Assembly: GCA_030681895.1 (NCBI GenBank)
Contig: JAUXRI010000044.1
Location: 1-64,000 of the forward strand
Length of the DNA: 64,000 nucleotides
Direction of reading: 5' to 3'
Source of the DNA: Myxococcales bacterium
GTDB taxonomy: Bacteria; Myxococcota; Myxococcia; Myxococcales; Myxococcaceae
In this document: positions 35,796-43,801 of the stretch, piece by piece
How the letters are laid out: each line of letters opens with the position of its first letter
How positions within the stretch are numbered: the first letter of the stretch is position 1
Made by a program: the position numbers and the translations under genes
The notes under the pieces: model-generated
What the model was told of the DNA's origin: nothing
The model's database searches: none
Seen by the model: the letters and a program-made list of their open reading frames with translations, nothing else

Positions 35796-38700
35796 TCAAT
35801 CCAGCAGGTGGCGGGCGTACTCGGCCCGGCGGCGTTCGTCTTCGAGCGCGCGGGCTGCCTCTTCGATGAGGGTCGACACCACCTGCGCGCGCTGTTGGAG
35901 CGAGGCGTCGGGGTGGCCGGTGTACTTGATGGGGTCGAACTCTTCGGAGAGCCGGCGGAAGGCGCGTTGCACGTCGTCGCCCGAGGCCGCGCGGGTGAGC
36001 CCGAGAATGCTGAAATAATCGGCGTCTTGCACCTCGTCGTACTTGGCGTCGAGGCGGCGCACGTCGAGATCGCCCGAAATGGCAGGGGCCGGCTTCTCGG
36101 GCGGCTTCACCTCGATGACGCCGAGCAGCTTCGCCACCACGAGCGCGCGGAAGCTGGTCTCCTGCTTGAGGCCGGCCGCGAGCGTCAGATCTTCCACCGA
36201 CGCTTCGCCGTCGACCCACGAGAGCATCTTGCGCTCCTTGTCGGTGAAGCCCATGGCGCGCAGGTCGACGTCGTTGTCGGTGGCGACACACACGGCCTCG
36301 GCGCCTCCGAGCGTCTCGAGCAGCGCGTCGACGGGCACCGCGCGGCGCAGGGCCTCGGCCAGCAGCGGGAGCGTCGAGCGCGGCACCGCGACCAGCAACA
36401 CCGACACCCCCGGCGGCTCGTCAGAGAGGCGGTACTGCGTGGTGTCTTCGCTGAAGGCCTCGAGGGCGACGGCCTCGGTCGCGCGCTGGAGGAGGGGAAC
36501 GGTCTCGATCTCCCGCAGGTAGCCGCGCGCCTTCATCGCGTCGAGCTGCTCCGAGCCGGTCGCGGTGCGCATGAGGCGAAGGTCGCCCTCCTGCCGTGCG
36601 TCGATGAGCCCGTCGCGGCGCGCGCGATCGATGAGCGACTCGTGATCGAACGACGACTCGGCGCCGTGCAGCGCGCCCCTCTTGAACCACAACGTGCGGG
36701 TGCCTCCACGAACGCCGAGCTCGAGCCGGACGTCGGCCTGCGCGGCGACGAGGGTGCTGACGAGGTGGGCGAGCTGCTCCAGCGAGACGCTCCCGGAGCG
36801 CGGCAGGCCGAGGGCGCGGCGGCCGGGGAGGGCCAGGTTCATCACCTGCCGATGCTCGAGCGCCTTGAGCCGTTCGGTCGACAGCTGCGCGAGCGCCTCG
36901 GCTTCGTCGGCGCGGGCGCGCTGGGTCTCGAGGGTCTCCTTCGCGTTGGTGAGATCGAGCGTGAGGGTGGCCGCGCGGGCGCGCTCGCCGTCGAGGGCCT
37001 TGCGGGTGTCGTCGAGATCGCCGCGGGTCGACTCGAGCTCGCCCTTCGTCACCGACAACGCCCCTTCGACTTCGCCCGCGAGCTTCATCGCGGCTTCGGC
37101 TTCACCCTTTGCTTCGACGGCCTGCGCGACGGCGTTCTCGAGCTTCGAGGTCAGCTCTTCACGCTGCTCCTCGACGCCCATCTTCCCGAGCCGCTCGTCG
37201 TCGAGCTGGGTGGTGAGCTCCTTCACCTTGCCCGCGGCGAGCTCGAGCTGCGAGCGGACGTCACGGAGGTCCGTCGTGAGCGAGAGCTGCTCGGCGTCGA
37301 GGCGGGTGGCGCGCTCTTCGGCCTTCCGGGCGGCGTCCTGTTCGTGGGTGAGGCTCGAGAGCAACGACTCGCGCTCCGCGGCCCGCTCGATGGCCGTCGC
37401 GTTGGCGGCTCCCAGCGCTTCTTCTGCGTCGGCGAGGTGCTGTTCGGCCGTCGCGAGCAACGCCTGGCTCTGCTCGAGGGCTCGGCTCGTCTCGTCGAGC
37501 GCGCGCTCGAGCTCGCCGATGCGGGCCGACAGCTCTTCTTCCTGGGCGACGCGGCGCTCTTCGGCCTGGGTGTTGACGGCCTCGAGATCGGCGGCGAAGC
37601 GCTGCTGCGAATCGACGCGCTCGGCTTCCAGCTGCTCGGTGAGCGTCTTCGACTCTTCGCGGAGCTGCTCGAGCTGGTCCTCGACGGCGGCCCGGGCCTC
37701 ACGCTCCCGGCGCACGAGCGACTCGGCGTGCTCCGCCCGGCGCTTGAGGCCGTCGAGCTCGGACTCGGCGCGGCGGCGCTCGGCGTCGGCGGTCTGGCGC
37801 TGCGACTCGGAGACGGCGCGACTCTCGAGCGCGATGGCCTCGGCGCGGGCGAGCACCTCACGCGCGGTGGCGGGGTCTGGCGCAGAGAAGAGGGGGGCCT
37901 GATCAGGAAGAGGTGGTGTCGCGGTCGGGTCGCTTGCGCCATCGGGCGGGGTGGTGCCCAGGTCGGCGAACGAGGTCTCGTTGGCGGGAGCGGGCTCGCC
38001 GCTCTGTGAAGCCTCCTCGTCGACGGGCAGGACCGACGGTGGCGAGAAGACCCCGGACCCGGAGCTCGACGAGGCCTCTCGTGCCGCTCGGCGGCGGGCT
38101 GCCTCGGCGCGGACGTCGTCTTCGAGGCGCTGCAGCTCTTCGTCGTCGGTCGCCATCGGAGGCAGCGACGACTCGACCGAGGCCATGGCCTGCGCTTCGA
38201 CGTCGCGGTGCAGCTCGTCTTCCAGCGCGGGCAGGTCTCCGAAGAGCCGCGTCATCACCGAGTTCGACGCGAAGGGACGCCGGGGCTCAGGGGCTGCCTC
38301 GAGCTCGCCCGTCGGAGGATCCGGCGGCGTTGGATCGGACTCGTCACCACCCGTTTCCAGCAGCTCCTGCGTCTGCGGCAGCGCGTCCGCAGGCGTGGTC
38401 GAGGGAGGACGGGTCGCTCGCCAGGGCTCGGGCTCGTCGAGGGTCGGGGGCACCGCGGCTGGCGTCGTCTCGGTCGCCGGCTCCGACACCGTCCACTCGG
38501 CGCCATCTTCCGAGGCGCGCATCTGCGACTGCACCGTCTTCGCGAACTGCTCGGGGTCGATGGGCAACGGCTCGACGTGGTACCCGAACCCGGGAATCGA
38601 CTCGCCCAGCAGCACGACGTGGAGCAATTGCGCGTCAGGGTGGAGCCGCAGCTCCTCGAGCAACACGCCGCCCCGGTCCGACTCCACCGAGGGCTGCACG

Positions 38701-38852
38701 ATGACGAGCCCTGGCAGGTGATGACCCCAGGCGATGACGGCGTCGGCCGCGCTCGTGGCGAGAATCACCTCGTAGCCCTCGCGCCCGAGCACACGCTTCA
38801 CCGACGCGATGGTGGAGAGATCGTCGGCGACGAGGAGAACCGGCGGGGCCAT
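35796..38852 (-). CDS. Receiver-like / coiled-coil / DUF4388-like / J-like protein
   Basis: 1018 residues. Residues 4-110 look like a response-regulator receiver (VLLVADDLSTIASVKRVLGREGYEVILATSAADAV), but the phosphoacceptor region (GLVIVQPSV) lacks an Asp, so it is probably a pseudo-receiver. 115-330 is Pro/Ser/Glu-rich. 330-665 is one long coiled coil. 668-870 resembles DUF4388/PATAN-type regions (LALPGRRALGLPRSGSVSLEQLAHLV, LWFKRGALHGAESS). 943-1018 is J-domain-like (YFSILGLTRAASGDDVQRAFRRLSEEF), with FDP in place of the HPD tripeptide. Layout recalls myxobacterial scaffolds of polarity and motility such as AglZ and FrzS; exact role unknown. Cytosolic. Confidence 0.8.
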   Translation of the reverse strand: MAPPVLLVADDLSTIASVKRVLGREGYEVILATSAADAVIAWGHHLPGLVIVQPSVESDRGGVLLEELRLHPDAQLLHVVLLGESIPGFGYHVEPLPIDPEQFAKTVQSQMRASEDGAEWTVSEPATETTPAAVPPTLDEPEPWRATRPPSTTPADALPQTQELLETGGDESDPTPPDPPTGELEAAPEPRRPFASNSVMTRLFGDLPALEDELHRDVEAQAMASVESSLPPMATDDEELQRLEDDVRAEAARRRAAREASSSSGSGVFSPPSVLPVDEEASQSGEPAPANETSFADLGTTPPDGASDPTATPPLPDQAPLFSAPDPATAREVLARAEAIALESRAVSESQRQTADAERRRAESELDGLKRRAEHAESLVRREREARAAVEDQLEQLREESKTLTEQLEAERVDSQQRFAADLEAVNTQAEERRVAQEEELSARIGELERALDETSRALEQSQALLATAEQHLADAEEALGAANATAIERAAERESLLSSLTHEQDAARKAEERATRLDAEQLSLTTDLRDVRSQLELAAGKVKELTTQLDDERLGKMGVEEQREELTSKLENAVAQAVEAKGEAEAAMKLAGEVEGALSVTKGELESTRGDLDDTRKALDGERARAATLTLDLTNAKETLETQRARADEAEALAQLSTERLKALEHRQVMNLALPGRRALGLPRSGSVSLEQLAHLVSTLVAAQADVRLELGVRGGTRTLWFKRGALHGAESSFDHESLIDRARRDGLIDARQEGDLRLMRTATGSEQLDAMKARGYLREIETVPLLQRATEAVALEAFSEDTTQYRLSDEPPGVSVLLVAVPRSTLPLLAEALRRAVPVDALLETLGGAEAVCVATDNDVDLRAMGFTDKERKMLSWVDGEASVEDLTLAAGLKQETSFRALVVAKLLGVIEVKPPEKPAPAISGDLDVRRLDAKYDEVQDADYFSILGLTRAASGDDVQRAFRRLSEEFDPIKYTGHPDASLQQRAQVVSTLIEEAARALEDERRRAEYARHLLD

Positions 38853-38947
38853 GGACGAGACACGTTGCTACAGGCGTGCCGGGCTGTCGAAAAACCGGCC
38901 AGTTGCGATTGTGTGAAGCAGGGCGCCGAGGTGGGCACCTGGCGGGT

Positions 38948-40915
38948 ATGAGAACGATCGTTTCCGTGTTCGTCGTGCTGTTCGGAGCAGGGTGTCTGTC
39001 GGTCGTCGATGAGACGCCGCTCGGGGTTCACGACGGTGGCGCTGGTGGTGGCCTCGTCGCTGGCGGCGACTCGGCGGGTGGTTCGGCAGGAGGCGCGGTC
39101 GCGGCGGGCGGCGTCTCTGGCGTCGGCGGAGGAAACGTCGGTGGAGGCAACGCCGCCGGTGGGAACGCGGCGGGCGGAGGCGCGGTGGCCGCTGGCGTCA
39201 CGTGCTCCACCGATGGCTTCTGCTGGCACGGGCAGACGTACGGCGGCACCTTTCACGGCGTCTCGGGCACCTCGTCATCGTTCGTGATGGCCGTCGGTGA
39301 AGGCGGCGTCTACGCGACGTGGAACGGCTCGGTGTGGACGTATGCCCAGTCACCGACGAGCGCGACGTTGCGTGGCGTGTGGTTTTCGAGCCCCACCGAA
39401 GGCTGGGCGGTGGGCGATCGCGGCACGTTGCTGCAGTGGAATGGAACAGTCTTCACCTCGCTCGTCTCAGGCACGACGCGCGATCTGCTCGCCATTCACG
39501 GCAACGGCGCGGTCGTCTACGCCGGTGGCAACGAGATCGTGCTGCGGCGCCAGAGCGGCAGCTGGAGCCCCGTGCCCGGAGCGCTTCCCGTCACCGACTC
39601 CAACTCGATCGTTCGTTCGATCGCGGTCGTCTCGGCGAACGAGGTGTACCTGGCCGGCATCGGGAGCGGTGGCTTCTTCAAGACGTTCGACGGCGCTGCC
39701 TGGCGCGACATGAACCCGATGCGCACCGGCGGGCCGACCGAGAGCGACGCGCTGTACAGCGTGGCGAGCTGTGGCACGAGCCTCTTCGCGTCGGGCAACT
39801 ACTCGGGCGAGTTTCACGCGTCATGGGCGCGGCGCAGCGGCGTGTGGAGCGAGTTCTTCGCGCAAGGCGCGCGGCTCGTCTGCCTGACGGACTCGGAGTT
39901 CTTGAGCTTCGGCGCCTCGTACTACGGCAACACCACGGTGCAGCTGGTGTCGCCGAACCAGATGATGGGCCTCCAGTCGGTCGGCACGGGGTTGAACGTG
40001 AACGCCGCCTTCGCCGCTGGCCCGCGCGAGGTGTTCCTCGTCGGCGCTGGTGGGCTGCTCACCCGGTGGACGGGCCCGACCCTCGGTGCGCGCCCCGAGC
40101 GCAGCACCACGAACGTCTTCGCCTTCGCCGCGAACAACGTGTGGCGGTTGGTGTCGACCGACGTCGTCGAGCGCCTCGATGGCAACACCTGGCAACCCGT
40201 CGCAGTGCCCGGCGCGGGGTCCGTGGTCGACGTCTTCAGCCCTGCGGTCGGCGAGGCGTGGGTGCTGCGGCAGAACCCGAACATGCGGCAGAACGTCGTC
40301 GCACATCACCTCGTGAACGGCAGCTGGTCGCGGCACGAAGACTTTCCGGCAGGCACCCGCTTCGTGCGCGGCAGCTCGGCGAACGACGTGTGGTTCTCGG
40401 GAGGCGCGGGCGCCGTCTCGAAGTGGACGGGCACCGAGCTGCTCACCTACTTCGTGCCCACGCAGGCTGGCACCGGCCCGATGCACGTGACGGCGACGCA
40501 GGTCTGGGTGCCCACCAGCGGCATGAGTGGCCCCGAGGCGACGTATCGCCGCGTGAATGGTGCGTGGCAGGCGGTGCCGACCGTCAACGCGTGGCGCATC
40601 TCGGGCGCAGGTGACGAGGTGTACTTCACGGCGGTCGCGTCGCTGATGCGGTGGAGCGGGGGCCGGGTCGCCGAGGTGGCGATGGGCATCGGCTCCGATC
40701 TCGTGGCGTCGTCGTCGACCGCGGTGTTCGTCGCCGGCGTGACGTATGAGTCCGACGGCCCGCGTTCGTCGCTCAAGAAGGTGGGGCTCACCGATGGCCG
40801 CGTGAGCGAGCTCGACGTCGGCACGAACGAAGCGCTCACCGCGATCTCCGCGACGCTCGATGGCCACGTGTGGCTCTCGACGGCTGGTGGAGGCCTGCTG
40901 CACTTCGCTCCGTGA
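38948..40915 (+). CDS. Gly-rich-linker lipoprotein with beta-propeller-like repeats
   Basis: 655 residues from ATG 38948; signal MRTIVSVFVVLFGAGC. Residues ~30-85 are a Gly/Ala/Ser spacer (GGSAGGAVAAGG...), a common stalk in these secreted proteins. The rest has repeats of ~45 residues like YCF48/BNR-type propellers: WNGSVWTYAQSPTSATLRGV, EGWAVGDRGTLLQWNGTVF, VYAGGNEIVLRRQSGSWSPV, REVFLVGAGGLLTRWTGP. Likely surface-exposed; binding function suspected, none proven. Two further genes follow closely on the same strand. Confidence 0.75.
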   Translation: MRTIVSVFVVLFGAGCLSVVDETPLGVHDGGAGGGLVAGGDSAGGSAGGAVAAGGVSGVGGGNVGGGNAAGGNAAGGGAVAAGVTCSTDGFCWHGQTYGGTFHGVSGTSSSFVMAVGEGGVYATWNGSVWTYAQSPTSATLRGVWFSSPTEGWAVGDRGTLLQWNGTVFTSLVSGTTRDLLAIHGNGAVVYAGGNEIVLRRQSGSWSPVPGALPVTDSNSIVRSIAVVSANEVYLAGIGSGGFFKTFDGAAWRDMNPMRTGGPTESDALYSVASCGTSLFASGNYSGEFHASWARRSGVWSEFFAQGARLVCLTDSEFLSFGASYYGNTTVQLVSPNQMMGLQSVGTGLNVNAAFAAGPREVFLVGAGGLLTRWTGPTLGARPERSTTNVFAFAANNVWRLVSTDVVERLDGNTWQPVAVPGAGSVVDVFSPAVGEAWVLRQNPNMRQNVVAHHLVNGSWSRHEDFPAGTRFVRGSSANDVWFSGGAGAVSKWTGTELLTYFVPTQAGTGPMHVTATQVWVPTSGMSGPEATYRRVNGAWQAVPTVNAWRISGAGDEVYFTAVASLMRWSGGRVAEVAMGIGSDLVASSSTAVFVAGVTYESDGPRSSLKKVGLTDGRVSELDVGTNEALTAISATLDGHVWLSTAGGGLLHFAP

Positions 40916-40933
40916 CCGGGTAGAGCCGCTCGC

Positions 40934-41401
40934 ATGAGCACGCCCGACGAGATCATGGAGCCGACGCTGTGGAAGAAGAACGGCTGGACGGCGCGAGTCA
41001 TCAAGAACGACGACGATGACGGCTGGGCCGTCGAGATCCGCAAAGAGGGCATTCCCGAGCCCGTGCTGGTCAGCCCGTGGGTGATGGGGCGCGACAAGAA
41101 GAACCCCAAGCCCTTCGATGGTCCGGCGTTCGCCACGTTCGTGAAGACGGCGTCAGAGGTGCTCGATCGATCGACGACGCAGCGTGACGCGGCGCTGAAG
41201 AAGAAGCTGTCGATCGCGTGGGAAGGGCGTTGGTACGAGGTGAGCTTCGAGCTGGTGCCCGACGAGTACGAGCCGCACGCGTTCTTGAGCGCCGTCGATG
41301 ACGCGGGGCAGAGCGTCGCGAAACACCGTGTCGCCACCACGCTGAAGTTCACCCGCGACGCGATGAACGACTGGGTGCGCGCAGGGTTCCCGAAGCTGTG
41401 A
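40934..41401 (+). CDS. Hypothetical protein, 155 residues
   Basis: Begins 18 bases after the propeller lipoprotein and ends 15 bases before the SGNH gene, so all three form an operon. Soluble, mixed alpha/beta, with no signal peptide and no recognised domain. Segments such as GWTARVIKNDDDDGWAVEI and WYEVSFELVPDEYEPHAF are regular and protein-like. The role may relate to its neighbours. Confidence 0.65.
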   Translation: MSTPDEIMEPTLWKKNGWTARVIKNDDDDGWAVEIRKEGIPEPVLVSPWVMGRDKKNPKPFDGPAFATFVKTASEVLDRSTTQRDAALKKKLSIAWEGRWYEVSFELVPDEYEPHAFLSAVDDAGQSVAKHRVATTLKFTRDAMNDWVRAGFPKL

Positions 41402-41416
41402 GATCGTCGGCGCTCC

Positions 41417-43621
41417 ATGCGTCGACTCGGCATCGCGGTGTTCAGGGTTGTCCTCGGCCTCACGCTTGGGCTCGTCATCGCCGAAGCGGCCTTCCGGTTT
41501 CGCGACGACGGCGCGTTCCCGCACGTCAACGTCTACCTGCCTGACGAGACGCTCGGCACGCGGCTCGAGCCTCTCGCGACCCAGCGCCTCGCGTTCACCG
41601 GCAACCCGGCGACGAGCCTGCGCATCAACTCGAAGGGCTTTCGTGGTGGTGAGTGGCCGGAGCCGAAGCCGGGCGAGCTCATCGTCGTCGGCGACTCGCA
41701 GGTGTTCGGACTCGGGGTCGAAGAAGACGAGACGTTTCCCGCGCAGCTGGCGAAGCAGTCTGGCCGGCAGGTGCTGAACGCGGGCGTGCCGACGTACGGG
41801 CCGAGGGAATACCTGGCCGTCGCGAAGACCCTCGTGTCGGAGCGTCGCGGCGCGAACGTGGTGCTCGTCTTCAACGTCGCGAACGACTTCTTCGAGCTCG
41901 ATCGCCCGAACGTGAAGCGCCACGCGGTGTGGGACGGGTGGGCGGTGCGGAAAGAGAACAAGCCGGCCATCGTCGAGGACTTCCCGTTTCGGCACTGGTT
42001 GTTCTCGCAGTCGCATCTGGTCTTCGCGATTCGCAAGCTGCAGCTCGAACGACAGCAGACGCGCGGCGACTCCGAGGCGCTGGTGAACTTCGGCCCTCCC
42101 AAAGACGGCGACGATCGCGGCACGGCGAGCGAAGGCTCGTGGACCGATCTGCTCACCGTGTTGGAACGTCAGGAGAGGCGTCTCGCTTCTGAAACGATGC
42201 GGGCTCGGCAGGAAGCGGCCGAAACGAAGCAGCGCACGGAGCCGCTGCGGCAGCAGTTGAAGGATGAGCAGTTGAAGGTGGCCCGCCTCGAGTTGGATCT
42301 TCGGACACCGAACTACCGGCTGCGCAGCGAGCGCGTGGTGAACGAGATTCTCACCAAGCAGCCCGGCGACATTGTGAGGGATCAGGGGAGCGAGATGGCG
42401 CGCTCCATTCCCGTCACGGCGGAGCTGCTCGCGGCGGCCGCGGCAGAGAAGAAGCGGCTCGCGATCGCGCGGGCCCGGCTCGAGAAGGAGCGCGCTCCGC
42501 ATGACGAGGTGATTCGTCGCAGCCACGCCGAGCTCGAAGCGCTGCGGTGGGCGATTCCCGCGGTGTCGCCCGAGCTGCCAACCCTCGGAGAGGACTTTCT
42601 CGACGAGCTCGTGGCGTTCCAGAAGGCGCACGGGGAGGTGACGGTGGTGGTGCTACCGCTCGACGTGCAGGTGTCGAAGGCCGAGTGGGCGAAGTACGGC
42701 GCTCCCGAGAAGGATCTGACTGACACGCTCGAGCTGAATCGCGCGTTCACGGCAGCGGCGCAGCGCCGTGGCCTGCGAGCGATCGACGTGGTGCCACCGC
42801 TCCAGAAGGCCGAGCCCGGAGCGTTTCTGTTGGGCGATCTGCACATGACGACGAAGGGCATCGGCGCGGTGGCGGGCTTCGTGGCCGAGGCGCTGAAGCA
42901 GCCGCTCCCAGAGGTGACGCAGGCGCCGTCATGGCCGGCGGGAGTGACGCCGATGCCGTCTCCGGCCGAGTGGAATGCCGTGTCTGAGAACACGGTGAAG
43001 GGCAGCACGGCGGCGGGGTGCGAGACGAAGCAGGTGCGCGAGTGGTTGCGGGTGCGCTGTACGAATCCACCTGGCGGCGGGGGGTACCGGGGTGTGGGCC
43101 TGGTCGAGGGCCGACGCGGAGAGCTGCAGCTCACCTCCGTCTATCAACGCGCGGCGGCGATCGTGCCGGTGCGCCCAGGCGAGGTGACGCGGGTCGCGTT
43201 CAGGTTCGAGAACGAGAACGGCGAACAGTTCGAGCGCGTGCTCCGCGTGGAGTGGACGAAGGACGCGCCGGTGCTCGAGTTCGAGAAGGACGTGGAAGAG
43301 CGTGCTTCGACGAAGTGGGTGCCTCAGGCGTCGCAGGTGCTCGTCACGTGTAATGACACCTACTCGGGCGGCGAGGCGGTACCGTGGGGCAACCTCGAGC
43401 CGGGTTCACCGTGTCATCGGTATGCAGATTGCCAACACAGGCTCGCGTGCGCGCAGGGTCACCCGAACGCGAAGCCCGAGTGCCCCGACGGGCAGGTGAA
43501 CGCTGGAGCCGATTTTCGCTGCCTGCGCGTGTGCACGGATGAGGCGTCGTGTGACGGCGCGTTCGGCCCGGGCACGAAGGGGACGTGTCGGGCGTGGCAG
43601 TCAGCGCGCGTGTGTTTCTGA
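41417..43621 (+). CDS. SGNH/GDSL hydrolase with coiled-coil insertion and Cys-rich tail
   Basis: 734 residues. A signal anchor (VFRVVLGLTLGLVIAEAAF) puts the body in the periplasm. SGNH motifs: GDSQVFG (92-98, Ser94), the Gly-containing NAGVPTYGPREYL, FNVANDFFE (Asn), and GDLHMT for the Asp/His block. A ~200-residue charged coiled coil (LTVLERQERRLASETMRARQ onward) is inserted between the halves, which is not usual. The C-terminal ~200 residues add a beta-rich domain and a Cys-rich end (CHRYADCQHRLACAQGHPNAKPECPDG). AlgJ/AlgX-like enzymes acetylate polysaccharides, but ester hydrolysis is equally possible. Confidence 0.75.
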   Translation: MRRLGIAVFRVVLGLTLGLVIAEAAFRFRDDGAFPHVNVYLPDETLGTRLEPLATQRLAFTGNPATSLRINSKGFRGGEWPEPKPGELIVVGDSQVFGLGVEEDETFPAQLAKQSGRQVLNAGVPTYGPREYLAVAKTLVSERRGANVVLVFNVANDFFELDRPNVKRHAVWDGWAVRKENKPAIVEDFPFRHWLFSQSHLVFAIRKLQLERQQTRGDSEALVNFGPPKDGDDRGTASEGSWTDLLTVLERQERRLASETMRARQEAAETKQRTEPLRQQLKDEQLKVARLELDLRTPNYRLRSERVVNEILTKQPGDIVRDQGSEMARSIPVTAELLAAAAAEKKRLAIARARLEKERAPHDEVIRRSHAELEALRWAIPAVSPELPTLGEDFLDELVAFQKAHGEVTVVVLPLDVQVSKAEWAKYGAPEKDLTDTLELNRAFTAAAQRRGLRAIDVVPPLQKAEPGAFLLGDLHMTTKGIGAVAGFVAEALKQPLPEVTQAPSWPAGVTPMPSPAEWNAVSENTVKGSTAAGCETKQVREWLRVRCTNPPGGGGYRGVGLVEGRRGELQLTSVYQRAAAIVPVRPGEVTRVAFRFENENGEQFERVLRVEWTKDAPVLEFEKDVEERASTKWVPQASQVLVTCNDTYSGGEAVPWGNLEPGSPCHRYADCQHRLACAQGHPNAKPECPDGQVNAGADFRCLRVCTDEASCDGAFGPGTKGTCRAWQSARVCF

Positions 43622-43660
43622 TTCGTGTGAGGCGCGAGTGCGGCCGCTAGGTGGTGCCGC

Positions 43661-43795
43661 GTGCTGCGATGGCGTGAGGCGCTGAAGGCTGGCGTCGCTC
43701 CGCCGGTGAGGCTCGAGTGCACGCAGGAAAGGGCGCTCGAGTTCGTCTCGCTCGATGATCTGCTCGCGCACGTCGAACCGCCTGCGAAGCACTGA
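43661..43795 (+). CDS. Small protein of 44 residues
   Basis: VLRWREALKAGVAPPVRLEC and on through ERALEFVSLDDLLAHVEPPAKH. GTG 43661 has AGGTGG 6 bases upstream; the frame stops in TGA at 43793. Codon use and amphipathic helices look real, and it resembles small unannotated proteins of related bacteria, a recollection not checked. Soluble. It lies 39 bases after the SGNH gene and abuts the priA end. Confidence 0.5.
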   Translation: MLRWREALKAGVAPPVRLECTQERALEFVSLDDLLAHVEPPAKH

Positions 43796-43801
43796 CGTCA
43801 C

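Noticed and set aside
35808..38009. 733-codon open frame on the + strand
   Set aside because: Antisense to the 1018-residue coiled-coil gene; its apparent repeats mirror the coiled coil.
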